Assembly (NCBI RefSeq): GCF_001641335.1 | Contig: NZ_LVEM01000003.1 | Location: 446,686 to 510,685, forward strand | Direction of reading: 5' to 3' | DNA: 64,000 bases | Source of the DNA: Bradyrhizobium stylosanthis | Lineage (GTDB): Bacteria; Pseudomonadota; Alphaproteobacteria; Rhizobiales; Xanthobacteraceae | Shown here: positions 1 through 9,120 of the stretch, in pieces | Numbering within the stretch: the stretch's first letter is position 1 | Layout: the number at the start of each line of letters is the position of its first letter | Position numbers and translations under genes: made by a program | Notes under the pieces: model-generated | What the model was told of the DNA's origin: nothing | Seen by the model: the letters and a program-made list of their open reading frames with translations, nothing else | The model's database searches: none

Positions 1-621
1 CACTCTCCCGGCATCCCCGAGGATGCGGAGCCGGTCGCCATCGAGGAGGCCTGCGTCGCGCTGGCCGCCAATGACGTCTCGGACGAGGATGTCGCCGCCG
101 GCGATATCGACAAGGCGCCGTCTGCCAGCGCCACCATCGAGATCGAGCCGGCTCCCGCAAACGAACCTGAGCCGGTCGTTGAGGCGGTCGTCGCTGAGAC
201 CTCGCCCACCATCGTCACGGAGATCGCGCCAGAACCGGTCACTGCATCTCCTGCACCGGCGGTCCGCAGTGCACCGAAGGTCCGTGCCAGACCTGCGGAG
301 CCGGCCGATCGCGCCGCACTGATCCGGCAGCGCTGGGCCGAGACCGGAATCAGGATGTGGAACCCGCGGCTTCACGGCACCGGCGATGCGACGCTGAACA
401 TCCAGGGCAGCATCGGGCTGCTGCCGCCGGCGGACGGCGAAACCATGCCGCGCTACGACAAGCTGGAATTCAGGATGCTCGGCGGCCAGATCGTCTGCGA
501 GGGCGTCATCGTCGAGGCCCCCGCGCAGGCAGCCCATCGCAGCTTCACCCGGCTTGCCGAGCCGCGTGCTCCGGACCGGGCCCGTGAACCCACGCGGGAA
601 CGCCAGGCCGCCCTCGCCTGA
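1..621 (+). CDS. Hypothetical protein, 3' part of a gene cut by the window edge
   Basis: The reading frame is open from the first base to a TGA at 619-621, giving the last 206 residues of a longer protein. The first 100 or so residues are rich in Glu, Pro, Ala and Val and look like a disordered linker. A more ordered segment follows (from about residue 105, RQRWAETGIRMWNP) and contains NPRLHGTGDATLNIQGS and YDKLEFRMLGGQIVCEGV. The extreme C-terminus is Arg-rich and again low in complexity. I do not recognise the family. The ATG at 355 could be called as a start, but the frame is open upstream with the same codon bias, so I treat the gene as continuing beyond the window. Confidence 0.6.
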   Translation, partial: HSPGIPEDAEPVAIEEACVALAANDVSDEDVAAGDIDKAPSASATIEIEPAPANEPEPVVEAVVAETSPTIVTEIAPEPVTASPAPAVRSAPKVRARPAEPADRAALIRQRWAETGIRMWNPRLHGTGDATLNIQGSIGLLPPADGETMPRYDKLEFRMLGGQIVCEGVIVEAPAQAAHRSFTRLAEPRAPDRAREPTRERQAALA

Positions 622-681
622 TCCTTTTCCCTGCGAACGCTCTCCATGTGCTAGAGTAGCGCTCTGGACATGGGAGATCGC

Positions 682-966
682 ATGCCCGCGACATCCTTCC
701 GACTGATCGTCATCGCCGCCCTCTGCATCCCGCAAGGCGCTTTTGCAGCTTCCGGCAAGCGGCCGCACCACGCGCATGCGACGGCGCCCGCCACCGTTTC
801 CGCCGCCCCCTCCAGGGCCGACCGGCTGTCATCCTCGCGCGGCGAGAGCATCCTCGACACGCCCGGCCAGACCACCGTGCTGACGCGACAGGTCCTCGAC
901 GACATGAACGCACGGAGCCTGAGGGACGCCATGCGCTCGACGGCGGGCGTGACGATCGGGCGATAG
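682..966 (+). pseudogene. Truncated TonB-dependent receptor (signal peptide and start of plug only)
   Basis: The 94-residue product begins with a clear signal peptide (MPATSFRLIVIAALCIPQGAFA), then a short His/Ala/Pro linker, then the opening of a siderophore-receptor plug domain: LDTPGQTTVLTRQVLDDMNARSLRDAMRSTAG. A TAG stop follows at 964-966, where an intact receptor would continue for about 600 residues. ATG 682 is preferred over ATG 670 because GGGAG sits 7-10 bases before it. The neighbouring gene stops 14 bases away on the other strand, so the plug end and the barrel are deleted. The adjacent Fes-like esterase suggests this was a catecholate-siderophore uptake locus. Confidence 0.7.
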
Positions 967-979
967 GCGCGCCCCCCGT

Positions 980-2293
980 TCAGGGGATCGGATAGCCCTT
1001 CCACACCCACTCCAGCGCCGACGGCAGCGTTTGCGCGATCGTCGGACGATCGACGTGCTTGGCGTTGCGCACGAACAGGAACTGGTAGTGGTAGCCCTTC
1101 TCCGCCAACACCTTCGCCATCAGGGCGTTCGATAGCGTCCAATCGTGCATGCCGTCGGGAATGGTGGGGTTCGGATAGAACAGGTCCTGGTCGCCCCCGA
1201 AGTACCAGAAGCGGATCGGCTTCGTCGGTGCGGCCACGATCAGCGGCACGCCGGGCGGATCGGAAGGCGTCAGCACGCCGGCTTTCCAGATGAGATTGGG
1301 ACCGGCCGGCCCCGCCCATGCACTGTGATACTCCCAGGCGCCGCCGCGCAGCGACGGATCGTGCGGCCATTGCTGGTTGACCATGGTCGGCGAGAACGCC
1401 AGCACGCGGTGATAGAGATCGGGATAGAACCACGCCATGGTGAAGGCGGCAGCGCCGCTCGAGCTCAGCCCCATGGTGGCGCGGCCGTCGGGGTTTCTGG
1501 TCAGCTTGACGTCGGCGTTCTTCTCGACCAGCGGCAGCACCTCGCGTTCGACGAATTGTGCGTAGACGCCTGACACCGCGTCATACTCGCGGCCGCGCTG
1601 GCTGCCCTGCGCGTCCTGGCCGCCATTGCCGATCTGGATCGCGATCATCGGCGGGACCCGGCGCTGCGCGATCAGATTGTCGAGCGTGGTGGCGAGATCC
1701 TTGTAGGCGTTGGAGCCACCGTCGCCGACCACGATGAACGGCGCCTCGCTGCCGCGTACATACTGCGCGGGCACGTAGACATCGATCGTGCGCGACCAGA
1801 TTCCGGGATGGCTGGTGGTGACGATCATGTGCGACTTGTCGTCCGGCGCCGTCACGGTCGTCATGATCGAGGAATTGGTGCAGCCGGCGACGTCGTCGCG
1901 GATCAGGCCGGGATTGTAGATCGTGCTCTCCTTCGAGGTGAGCGTGAAGGATTTCGTCGTTCCGCGCGGCACGCCCTCCTTCGCGATGGTCTCCGGCGCG
2001 GGATTGTGGGTGGGACCGATGATGAAATTGCCTTCCGCGCCCGGCGGCGGCAGCGTTCCGTCCGGCAATTCGGTCGCGCGCGGGTAGTTGGCACTGAGGG
2101 GATCGCGCGTCGGCGGCGCCGTCTTGAAGTCGAGACCCGTCGTGTCGATGAAGAACGGCGCGGCCTTGTCGGTGGTGTTGGCGCCCGGCGGCACGGCCAT
2201 GTTCTGGGTGACGCAGGCCGGCTGCGCCAAACTTGCCGAGACGGAAACGAAAGCAATCAGCGTCCCCGCAAGGACGGATAATGAACTTGTCAT
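980..2293 (-). CDS. Secreted alpha/beta-hydrolase esterase, enterobactin-esterase (Fes/IroE)-like
   Basis: The 437-residue protein has an N-terminal signal peptide (MTSSLSVLAGTLIAFVSVSASLA), so it is probably periplasmic. An N-terminal beta-rich half is followed by an esterase domain with VVGDGGSN, the nucleophile elbow GLSSSG (likely nucleophile Ser277), an acid segment YFGGDQDLFY and a late His in NAKHVDRPT. This layout fits the putative esterase family that includes ferric-enterobactin esterases. The longer frame starts at 2368, but the ATG at 2293 is preceded by GGGGAGCTG and begins exactly at the signal peptide. It lies tail to tail with the TonB-receptor fragment, which hints at a siderophore-hydrolysing role. 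The substrate cannot be told from sequence. Confidence 0.72.
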   Translation of the reverse strand: MTSSLSVLAGTLIAFVSVSASLAQPACVTQNMAVPPGANTTDKAAPFFIDTTGLDFKTAPPTRDPLSANYPRATELPDGTLPPPGAEGNFIIGPTHNPAPETIAKEGVPRGTTKSFTLTSKESTIYNPGLIRDDVAGCTNSSIMTTVTAPDDKSHMIVTTSHPGIWSRTIDVYVPAQYVRGSEAPFIVVGDGGSNAYKDLATTLDNLIAQRRVPPMIAIQIGNGGQDAQGSQRGREYDAVSGVYAQFVEREVLPLVEKNADVKLTRNPDGRATMGLSSSGAAAFTMAWFYPDLYHRVLAFSPTMVNQQWPHDPSLRGGAWEYHSAWAGPAGPNLIWKAGVLTPSDPPGVPLIVAAPTKPIRFWYFGGDQDLFYPNPTIPDGMHDWTLSNALMAKVLAEKGYHYQFLFVRNAKHVDRPTIAQTLPSALEWVWKGYPIP

Positions 2294-2560
2294 TTCAGCT
2301 CCCCGTGCTGACGGGTCTTTCCGGCCCGTCTTGACGCAAAGTATGGCGGCCTCCTTTCGCGCGGTCAAACGTCAACCGGCCGCGTTGCGGCAATCCCGCC
2401 ATGCTCAAACCGGAGAGGCGCGCTTATTCCGCGCATGCGACCGCTTATTTGACGGCGCGAAGCGGTTGCTGCCGCAACGACCACGACGTAGGTTGACCGC
2501 CGGTCGAGCCGTACGAGAGTCGCGTCCGATCAAAATGAAGAACAATAAGGGAGGCAAACG

Positions 2561-3448
2561 ATGAGAAAGCTCGCGGCCACGCTGTGCGCACTGGCCCTGC
2601 TCTCGACCGGCGCGCAAGCGCAGACCATCAAGGATTTCCTGGCGATCGCCATGAAGAAATGGACGGCGCCGTTCGAGCCGTTCCAGCTCATCGGCAACAT
2701 CTACTATGTCGGCACCGACGGCATTGCCGTCTACGTCATCAAGACCTCGCAGGGCCTGATCCTGATGGACACGGCGATGCCCCAGTCGACCGGCATGATC
2801 AAGGACAACATCGCCAAGCTCGGCCTCAAGGTCGCCGACATCAAGATCATCCTCAACACCCACGCGCATCTTGATCACACCGGCGGCTTTGCCGAGATCA
2901 AGAAGGAGACCGGCGCGCAGCTCATCGCCGGCGAGCGCGACAAGCCGCTGCTCGAAGGCGGCTACTATCCGGGCGACGAGAAGAACGAGGACCTTACCTT
3001 CCCTCCGGTGAAGGTCGACCGCACCGTCAAGGAAGGCGACAAGGTCACGCTCGGCGACACCACGCTGATCGCGCATGCGACGCCCGGCCACTCGCCGGGC
3101 TGCACGAGCTGGGAGATGACCGTCAAGGACGGCAGCCAGGACCGCGAGGTGCTGTTCTTCTGCAGCGGCACGGTGGCGCTGAACCGGCTGGTCGGCCAGC
3201 CGACCCATGCCGGCATCGTCGATGACTATCGCGCGACCTACGCCAAGGTGAAGGCGATGAAGATCGACGTGCTGCTCGGACCGCATCCGGAAGTCTATGG
3301 CATGCAGGCCAAGCGCGCGCAGCAGATCAAGGACGCTTCGCCCAACCCGTTCGTCAAACCGGGCGAGAACGCAACCTACGTGGCGACCCTGTCGGAGGAT
3401 TTCGACAAGCAACTCGCCAAGCAGACTGCGGCGCTGGAGAAGAAGTAG
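2561..3448 (+). CDS. blaBJP: Subclass B3 metallo-beta-lactamase, BJP-1 type
   Basis: The 295-residue protein has a signal peptide (MRKLAATLCALALLSTGAQA) and a metallo-beta-lactamase fold. Zinc ligands are visible: HAHLDH at residues 101-106, the His of GHSPG near residue 177 and the His of GPHPE near residue 242. The sequence reads as nearly the same protein as BJP-1, the structurally characterised B3 enzyme of Bradyrhizobium diazoefficiens, which hydrolyses penicillins, cephalosporins and carbapenems in the periplasm using two zinc ions. GGGAGG stands 5-10 bases before the ATG. No regulator (AmpR-like) adjoins it; it is probably a resident chromosomal gene rather than an acquired one, since its codon use matches its neighbours. 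Confidence 0.93.
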   Translation: MRKLAATLCALALLSTGAQAQTIKDFLAIAMKKWTAPFEPFQLIGNIYYVGTDGIAVYVIKTSQGLILMDTAMPQSTGMIKDNIAKLGLKVADIKIILNTHAHLDHTGGFAEIKKETGAQLIAGERDKPLLEGGYYPGDEKNEDLTFPPVKVDRTVKEGDKVTLGDTTLIAHATPGHSPGCTSWEMTVKDGSQDREVLFFCSGTVALNRLVGQPTHAGIVDDYRATYAKVKAMKIDVLLGPHPEVYGMQAKRAQQIKDASPNPFVKPGENATYVATLSEDFDKQLAKQTAALEKK

Positions 3449-3457
3449 CGGAGACGT

Positions 3458-3478
3458 TCACCTCGCCCGGAGAGGTGA
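3458..3478 (+). terminator. Hairpin just after the lactamase gene
   Basis: TCACCTC (3458-3464) and GAGGTGA (3472-3478) pair perfectly over 7 bp with a 7-base loop, starting 9 bases after the lactamase stop codon. There is no T-run after it, so it may be a weak or Rho-assisted terminator or an mRNA 3'-end stabiliser. Confidence 0.4.
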
Positions 3479-3610
3479 GCCGCTCGTCGTCCGGCGCCGC
3501 CGGGCGACAGCTGCGGCATGCGCATGGTTAGCAGGACGTGACCACGAACGGGCCGACGGGGCCGCAGCGCGGTCTCCTGGCGTCCTCTATGCTTAACGGG
3601 ACCTCACCAA

Positions 3611-3644
3611 TGCACGCGGCCGGAAATTTCCGCGGCCGCGTGCA
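3611..3644 (+). other. Perfect 12-bp inverted repeat before the GGDEF-EAL gene
   Basis: TGCACGCGGCCG at 3611-3622 is exactly complementary to 3633-3644, with a 10-base spacer that is itself AT-rich and palindromic (GAAATTTC). It sits about 100 bases before the GGDEF-EAL start and about 160 bases after the lactamase gene. It could end lactamase transcription, act in the leader of the next gene, or bind a dimeric regulator. CTTTT follows only after about 14 bases. Confidence 0.45.
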
Positions 3645-3744
3645 ACCTGCACTCGCCTTTTCGTAGGGAACCCGTCTAACGCGCTCTTTACCCCCGCCAT
3701 GCAAGATCGCCTCCGTTTTGAAGGGATACGGGGCGCTTATTGCA

Positions 3745-5754
3745 ATGCCGACCGCCAATTTGAAGTCTCATCTCGCCGCCGCGGTGCGGCTGTTTCGCGT
3801 GCCGGACGACAACCCGGACCTGATGCGCGCGCAGTTCGACGCCTTCTCCAAGCAGATCCCGCTGCTCTACTTCATCCTGATGAGCAACACGATCGCCGTC
3901 GCCTACACCTATGTGAACGTGGCGCCGGACTGGCTGACGCTGATCGTGCCGGGCGTGCTCACCGTGCTGGCGGCGCTGCGTACCTTCTGGTGGCTGCGGC
4001 AGCGCCATCTCGTACGCACCGACGCCGACATCCTGCGCAACCTGCGCGCCACCAACTGGATGACGCTGCCGATCGGCGCCGGCTTCACCGCCTGGTCGTT
4101 CGCGCTGTTCCCTTACGGCGATCCTTTCGCCAAGAGCCAGGTCGCCTTCTACATGGCCGTCACCGTGATCGGCTGCATCTTCTCGCTGATGCATCTGCGC
4201 TCGGCGGCGCTGATCGTGACGCTGGTCGTCGACGTTCCCTATGTGCTGTTCTTCTGGGCCACCGGCGAGCCGACGTTGAAGGCGATCGCCGTCAACAACC
4301 TCCTGGTCTCGGGCGCGATGGTGACGGTGCTGGTCATCTATTATCGCGACTTCGCCGATCTGGTCGCCAGCCGCAAGTCGCTGCTGGCACAGCAGGCGGC
4401 GACGCAGGCCCTGTCGGACGAGAACTTCCGCCTCGCCAATCTCGATTCCCTCACCGAGCTGCCGAACCGCCGCCGCTTCTTCGCCGAGCTGTCGAGCGCC
4501 TTCACCGACGCCGAACGCAGGAACGTTCGCGTCGCGGTCGGCATCATCGATCTCGACGGCTTCAAGCCGATCAACGACAATTACGGCCACTCGGTCGGCG
4601 ACCGCGTCCTGATCGAGGCCGGCCGGCGCATCCGCGAGGTCTGCGAGGGCTTTGGCCCGCAACGGGTCGAATTCGCCCGGCTCGGCGGCGACGAGTTCGG
4701 CCTTGTCGTGTGCGGCGACCCCGATGATGCCGATCTGCTCCGGCTCGGCCAACGCATCGGCGACCAGGTCAAGCTGCCCTACCAGCTCGACACCGCCCAT
4801 ACGGGACTCTCCTGCTCGATCGGCTTTGCGCTGTTCCCGCAATCGGCAACGACCGCCGAAGCGCTCTATGAATGCGCCGACTATTCGCTCTATCACGCCA
4901 AGCGCCATCTGCGCGGCCGCACGGTGATCTTCTCGAGCGAGCTCGAGGCCGAGATCCGCAGCCGCGGCGTGATCGAGAACCTGCTGCGCACCGCCGATTT
5001 CAGCACCGAGATGGATCTGGTGTTCCAGCCGATCGTGGACGCCATGAGCGAGCACACCGCCGGCTTCGAGGTGCTCGCACGCTGGCGCAGCTCCCGCCTC
5101 GGCCTGGTGTCGCCGGCCGACTTCATCCCGGCCGCTGAACGCATCGGCCTGATCCGGCCGCTGACGCAGGCGCTGCTGGTTCGTGCGCTCGCGGCGGCCA
5201 GGACCTGGCCCGATCACATCCGCCTGTCGTTCAACCTGTCCGCCCACGACGTCTGCGCAGCCGAGGGCATCCTGCCCCTGATCTCGATCATCGAGAAAAG
5301 CGGTCTGCCGCCGCACCGGATCGATTTCGAGATCACCGAGACCGCCGTCACCTTCGACTTCGTGCGCGCGCAGCAGTCGATCGCGACGCTTAAGGCGATG
5401 GGCTGCGGCATCTCGCTGGACGATTTCGGCACCGGCTATTCCTCGCTGAGCCACGTGCACCGGCTGCCGCTCGACAAGATCAAGGTCGATCGCAGCTTCG
5501 TCGCCGACATCAACGAAAACCCGGTCAGCCACAAGATCATCAAGTCGCTCGCGGGCCTGTGCGACGACATGGAGATCGCCTGCGTCGTCGAGGGTGTCGA
5601 GACCCGCGCCCAGCTCGACAGCCTCCGCCGCCTCGGCTGCGACTACATCCAGGGGTACTATTTCGCAAAGCCGATGCCCGGCGATGCGATCGGCGACTAC
5701 CTGGAGACGGAACGGCGACGCCTCGACGGTTCGGCGGCCAAGGTCGTGGCCTAA
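3745..5754 (+). CDS. Membrane-bound diguanylate cyclase/phosphodiesterase (GGDEF-EAL)
   Basis: The 669-residue protein starts with about six membrane segments (roughly residues 35-210), has a short coiled linker, a GGDEF domain with intact GGDEF at 314-318, and an EAL domain. The EAL signature reads EVL at 442-444, and DDFGTGYSSL with the catalytic Asp pair lies near 559. The protein could make or degrade cyclic di-GMP at the inner membrane. With both catalytic signatures largely present, the dominant activity cannot be told, though EVL variants are often active phosphodiesterases. A TTG at 3718 would add nine residues; ATG 3745 is chosen because MPTANLK is the more natural start. It converges on the LivF-type gene with only 7 bases between stops. 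Confidence 0.88.
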   Translation: MPTANLKSHLAAAVRLFRVPDDNPDLMRAQFDAFSKQIPLLYFILMSNTIAVAYTYVNVAPDWLTLIVPGVLTVLAALRTFWWLRQRHLVRTDADILRNLRATNWMTLPIGAGFTAWSFALFPYGDPFAKSQVAFYMAVTVIGCIFSLMHLRSAALIVTLVVDVPYVLFFWATGEPTLKAIAVNNLLVSGAMVTVLVIYYRDFADLVASRKSLLAQQAATQALSDENFRLANLDSLTELPNRRRFFAELSSAFTDAERRNVRVAVGIIDLDGFKPINDNYGHSVGDRVLIEAGRRIREVCEGFGPQRVEFARLGGDEFGLVVCGDPDDADLLRLGQRIGDQVKLPYQLDTAHTGLSCSIGFALFPQSATTAEALYECADYSLYHAKRHLRGRTVIFSSELEAEIRSRGVIENLLRTADFSTEMDLVFQPIVDAMSEHTAGFEVLARWRSSRLGLVSPADFIPAAERIGLIRPLTQALLVRALAAARTWPDHIRLSFNLSAHDVCAAEGILPLISIIEKSGLPPHRIDFEITETAVTFDFVRAQQSIATLKAMGCGISLDDFGTGYSSLSHVHRLPLDKIKVDRSFVADINENPVSHKIIKSLAGLCDDMEIACVVEGVETRAQLDSLRRLGCDYIQGYYFAKPMPGDAIGDYLETERRRLDGSAAKVVA

Positions 5755-5761
5755 AGGCCGA

Positions 5762-6473
<712 letters not shown>

Positions 6474-6481
<8 letters not shown>

Positions 6482-7229
6482 AGCCTTCACTCTGTCCGAG
6501 ATAGACCCGGCGGACTTCCGGATTGCTCCTGATCTCGTCGGGCGCGCCGTCCGCCAGCAGGCGGCCGTGGTGCAGCACCACGACGCGCTTGGAGAGGCCC
6601 AGCACCATCTTCATCTTGTGCTCCACCAGCAGCACGGTGCGCTTCTCGGCGAGCCTTTCGAGGAGCGCAACCATCTCCTTGGTCTCCTCCGGCCCCATGC
6701 CGGCGGTCGGTTCGTCCAGCAGCAGCAGCTCCGGCTCGGAGACCAGCGCGATCGCGATCTCCAGCGCGCGTTGCTGGCCGTGCGAGAGGAATTTCGCCAG
6801 CTCGTTCCGCTTCGCGAGCAGTCCGACCGAGTCGAGTGCCGCGTCGGCACGCGCATGCAGCTCGGTCAGCCTGGCCCGATTGCGCCAGATATCGTAGCTG
6901 ACCGTCAGCGCCTGCGCCGCCACGCGCACATTCTCGTGCACGGGGAGATCGGGGAAGATGTTGGTGATCTGGTAGGAGCGGGAGATGCCACGGTGCACGA
7001 AACGGTGCTGCGGCAGGCCATTCAGCTCGCTGCCTCTGAAGTGCAGCTTGCCCGAGCTCGGGGTCAGCGCACCCGAGAGGATGTTGAAGAACGTGCTCTT
7101 GCCGGCGCCGTTCGGCCCGATGATCGAGGTGAGCTGTCCGGCCGCAAAGGACACGGTGATGTCTTCGAGCGCGACGAAGCCGCCAAAGCGCTTGCCGATG
7201 CCCTCGACGCGGAGCAATTCGCCGTTCAT
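6474..7229 (-). CDS. ABC transporter ATP-binding protein, LivG type
   Basis: The 251-residue ATPase has Walker A GPNGAGKST near residue 38, signature LSHGQQRALEIA and Walker B LLLLDEPTAGM. In the signature motif the usual LSGG is LSHG, a common LivG variant. The start codon overlaps the preceding permease stop by 4 bases (ATGA), which indicates translational coupling. It pairs with the LivF-type subunit to energise the LivH/LivM-type permease. Confidence 0.88.
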
Positions 7230-8224
7230 GGTCGCGCCTTTCCGACACGCAGCGCGTCAAGCAGCGTGCCCCAGATGCCCTTGGGCAGGAACAGCACGAA
7301 CAGCACGAAGATCGCGCCGACGAAAATCTGCCAGTGCGGCGTCCACAGCGAGATGACATCTTCCAGGATCAGGAAGCTGGCCGCGCCGACGAACGGGCCG
7401 AAGAAGCTGCGGGCGCCGCCGAGCAGCACCATCATCACGATCATGCCCGAGGTCTGGTAGTGCAGGATGTCCAGCGGCACGATCGACAGGTGCAGCGCCA
7501 GCATGCAGCCGCCGAGCGAGGAGATCGCGCCCGACAGCATGAACACGATCAGCTTGCTGCGCTCGACGTCGTAGCCGCAGGCGCGCGCCCGCTGCTCGTT
7601 CTCACGGATCGCCTCGATCACGGCGCCGAACGGCGAGTTCAGGATGCGCGACTGGAACCACATCGCCAGCGCTGCGAACGCCATCAGCACGTAATATTTG
7701 TTGATGGGGTCGAGGAAATTGAGCTGCAGGCCGAACAGGTTGATGCGGTCGACGGTGAAGCCGCGCAGGCCATTCTCGCCGCCAGTGAAGGACGAGGCCT
7801 GCAGCGCGACGTAGTAGACCAGCTGGGCCAGCGCCAGCGTCACCATGGAGAAGTAGATGCCGCGCGTGCGCGTCGAGACGATGCCGATCGCCGCGGCAAG
7901 GCAGGTGCTGAGCAGGACCGCGACCGGCACCGCGGCGAACCACGGCACGCCGTAGCGCCCGATCGCGATGCCGGTGAAATAGGCGCCGGCGCCGAAGAAC
8001 GCCGCCTGCCCGAACGACAACAGCCCGGTGTAGCCGAACAGCAGATTGTAGCCCATCACCACGACGCCGTAGATCAGGACGTTGACGGCCAGCGCCTGCG
8101 ACGGCAGCACCCAAGGCAGCACCGCCAGCACCGCGACCGACAGCAGCACGCGCTGCTCCAGAAGCCAACTGAAGCCGCCGGGCGAGGCTTTGGCGACCGC
8201 TTCGCCGCTCGATGGTCCGGTCAC
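7226..8224 (-). CDS. ABC transporter permease, LivM type
   Basis: The 332-residue integral membrane protein has eight to ten hydrophobic segments and family motifs such as GYNLLFGYTGLLSFGQAAFFG and TRGIYFSMVTLALAQ. LivM-type permeases form the translocation channel with LivH. Its ATG overlaps the LivH-type stop by 4 bases (8221-8224), and its own stop overlaps the LivG-type start. The N-terminal 30 residues are polar, as usual for LivM. Confidence 0.88.
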   Translation of the reverse strand: MTGPSSGEAVAKASPGGFSWLLEQRVLLSVAVLAVLPWVLPSQALAVNVLIYGVVVMGYNLLFGYTGLLSFGQAAFFGAGAYFTGIAIGRYGVPWFAAVPVAVLLSTCLAAAIGIVSTRTRGIYFSMVTLALAQLVYYVALQASSFTGGENGLRGFTVDRINLFGLQLNFLDPINKYYVLMAFAALAMWFQSRILNSPFGAVIEAIRENEQRARACGYDVERSKLIVFMLSGAISSLGGCMLALHLSIVPLDILHYQTSGMIVMMVLLGGARSFFGPFVGAASFLILEDVISLWTPHWQIFVGAIFVLFVLFLPKGIWGTLLDALRVGKARP

Positions 8225-9096
8225 GCGGTCCTCCCTCTCACCCCGAACAGGCCTTGCGGGCGGATCAGCAGCACGATCGCCATCAGTGCGAACATCACGA
8301 TGGTCGCCATTTCAGGTGCGAACAGCGCCACCATGCTGATGGAGATGCCGACCATCAGGCCAGCAACGACCGCGCCGACGATCGAGCCGAGGCCGCCGAT
8401 CACGGTGACCACGAAGGCCTCCGCCAGCACCAGCGAGCCCATTTCCGGATTGACGCTGCGCATGGGGCCCGCCAGCACGCCGCCCAGCGCGGCGAGGCCG
8501 ACGCCGAGGCCGAAGATCGCGAGCCAGACCCGGCCGATATCGACACCGAGTACCTGCATGATGGTGGGATCGCGCGCGCCGGCGCGCACGATCAGTCCGA
8601 CCCGGGTCTTCTCCAGCGTCAGCCAGAGCACGAGCAGCACCACCGCCACCAGCGCGATGACGAACAGGCGGTAGCGCGGGAAGAAGCCGATGCCGAGATC
8701 GAGCACGCCGATCAGCTGCGGCGGGGTCGGAAACGGAATGCCGTCGCTGCCGAACACAATGCGGACGCCCTCGACCAGGATGTAGCTGAGGCCGAAGGTG
8801 AGCAGCAGCGGATCGTCGATCGAGCGTCCATAGAGCCTGCGGATCAGGACGAACTCGATCAGCATGCCGAAGGCGCCGATCAGGATGGGAGCGAGCAGCA
8901 ATCCCCACCAGAAGCTTCCGGTGAGCGAGGCCAGATACAGCCCCGCATAGGCTCCGATCATGAACAGCGCGCCGTGGGCGAAATTCACCACCCCGAGCAT
9001 GCCGAACACGATCGTCAACCCAAGCGCAGTGATCACCAGGACCGCCCCAAGGGCGATCCCGGAGAGAAGCTGCATGATGATCAGCGACAGGTCCAT
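8221..9096 (-). CDS. ABC transporter permease, LivH type
   Basis: The 291-residue inner-membrane permease has the LivH hallmark GLTIVFGMLGVVNFAHGALFMIGAY near the N-terminus and a typical C-terminus (VLLIRPQGLFG). Hydrophobic segments span most of the protein. It follows the substrate-binding-protein gene by 24 bases and overlaps the LivM-type gene by 4, so it belongs to one transcript. Confidence 0.88.
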   Translation of the reverse strand: MDLSLIIMQLLSGIALGAVLVITALGLTIVFGMLGVVNFAHGALFMIGAYAGLYLASLTGSFWWGLLLAPILIGAFGMLIEFVLIRRLYGRSIDDPLLLTFGLSYILVEGVRIVFGSDGIPFPTPPQLIGVLDLGIGFFPRYRLFVIALVAVVLLVLWLTLEKTRVGLIVRAGARDPTIMQVLGVDIGRVWLAIFGLGVGLAALGGVLAGPMRSVNPEMGSLVLAEAFVVTVIGGLGSIVGAVVAGLMVGISISMVALFAPEMATIVMFALMAIVLLIRPQGLFGVRGRTA

Positions 9097-9120
9097 CGTC
9101 CAAATCTTAGGTGGCGTGGC

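Noticed and set aside
2561..3448. Lactamase gene as a recently acquired resistance island
   Set aside because: No integron, transposase or base-composition shift surrounds it, and BJP-1 is known as a resident Bradyrhizobium enzyme.
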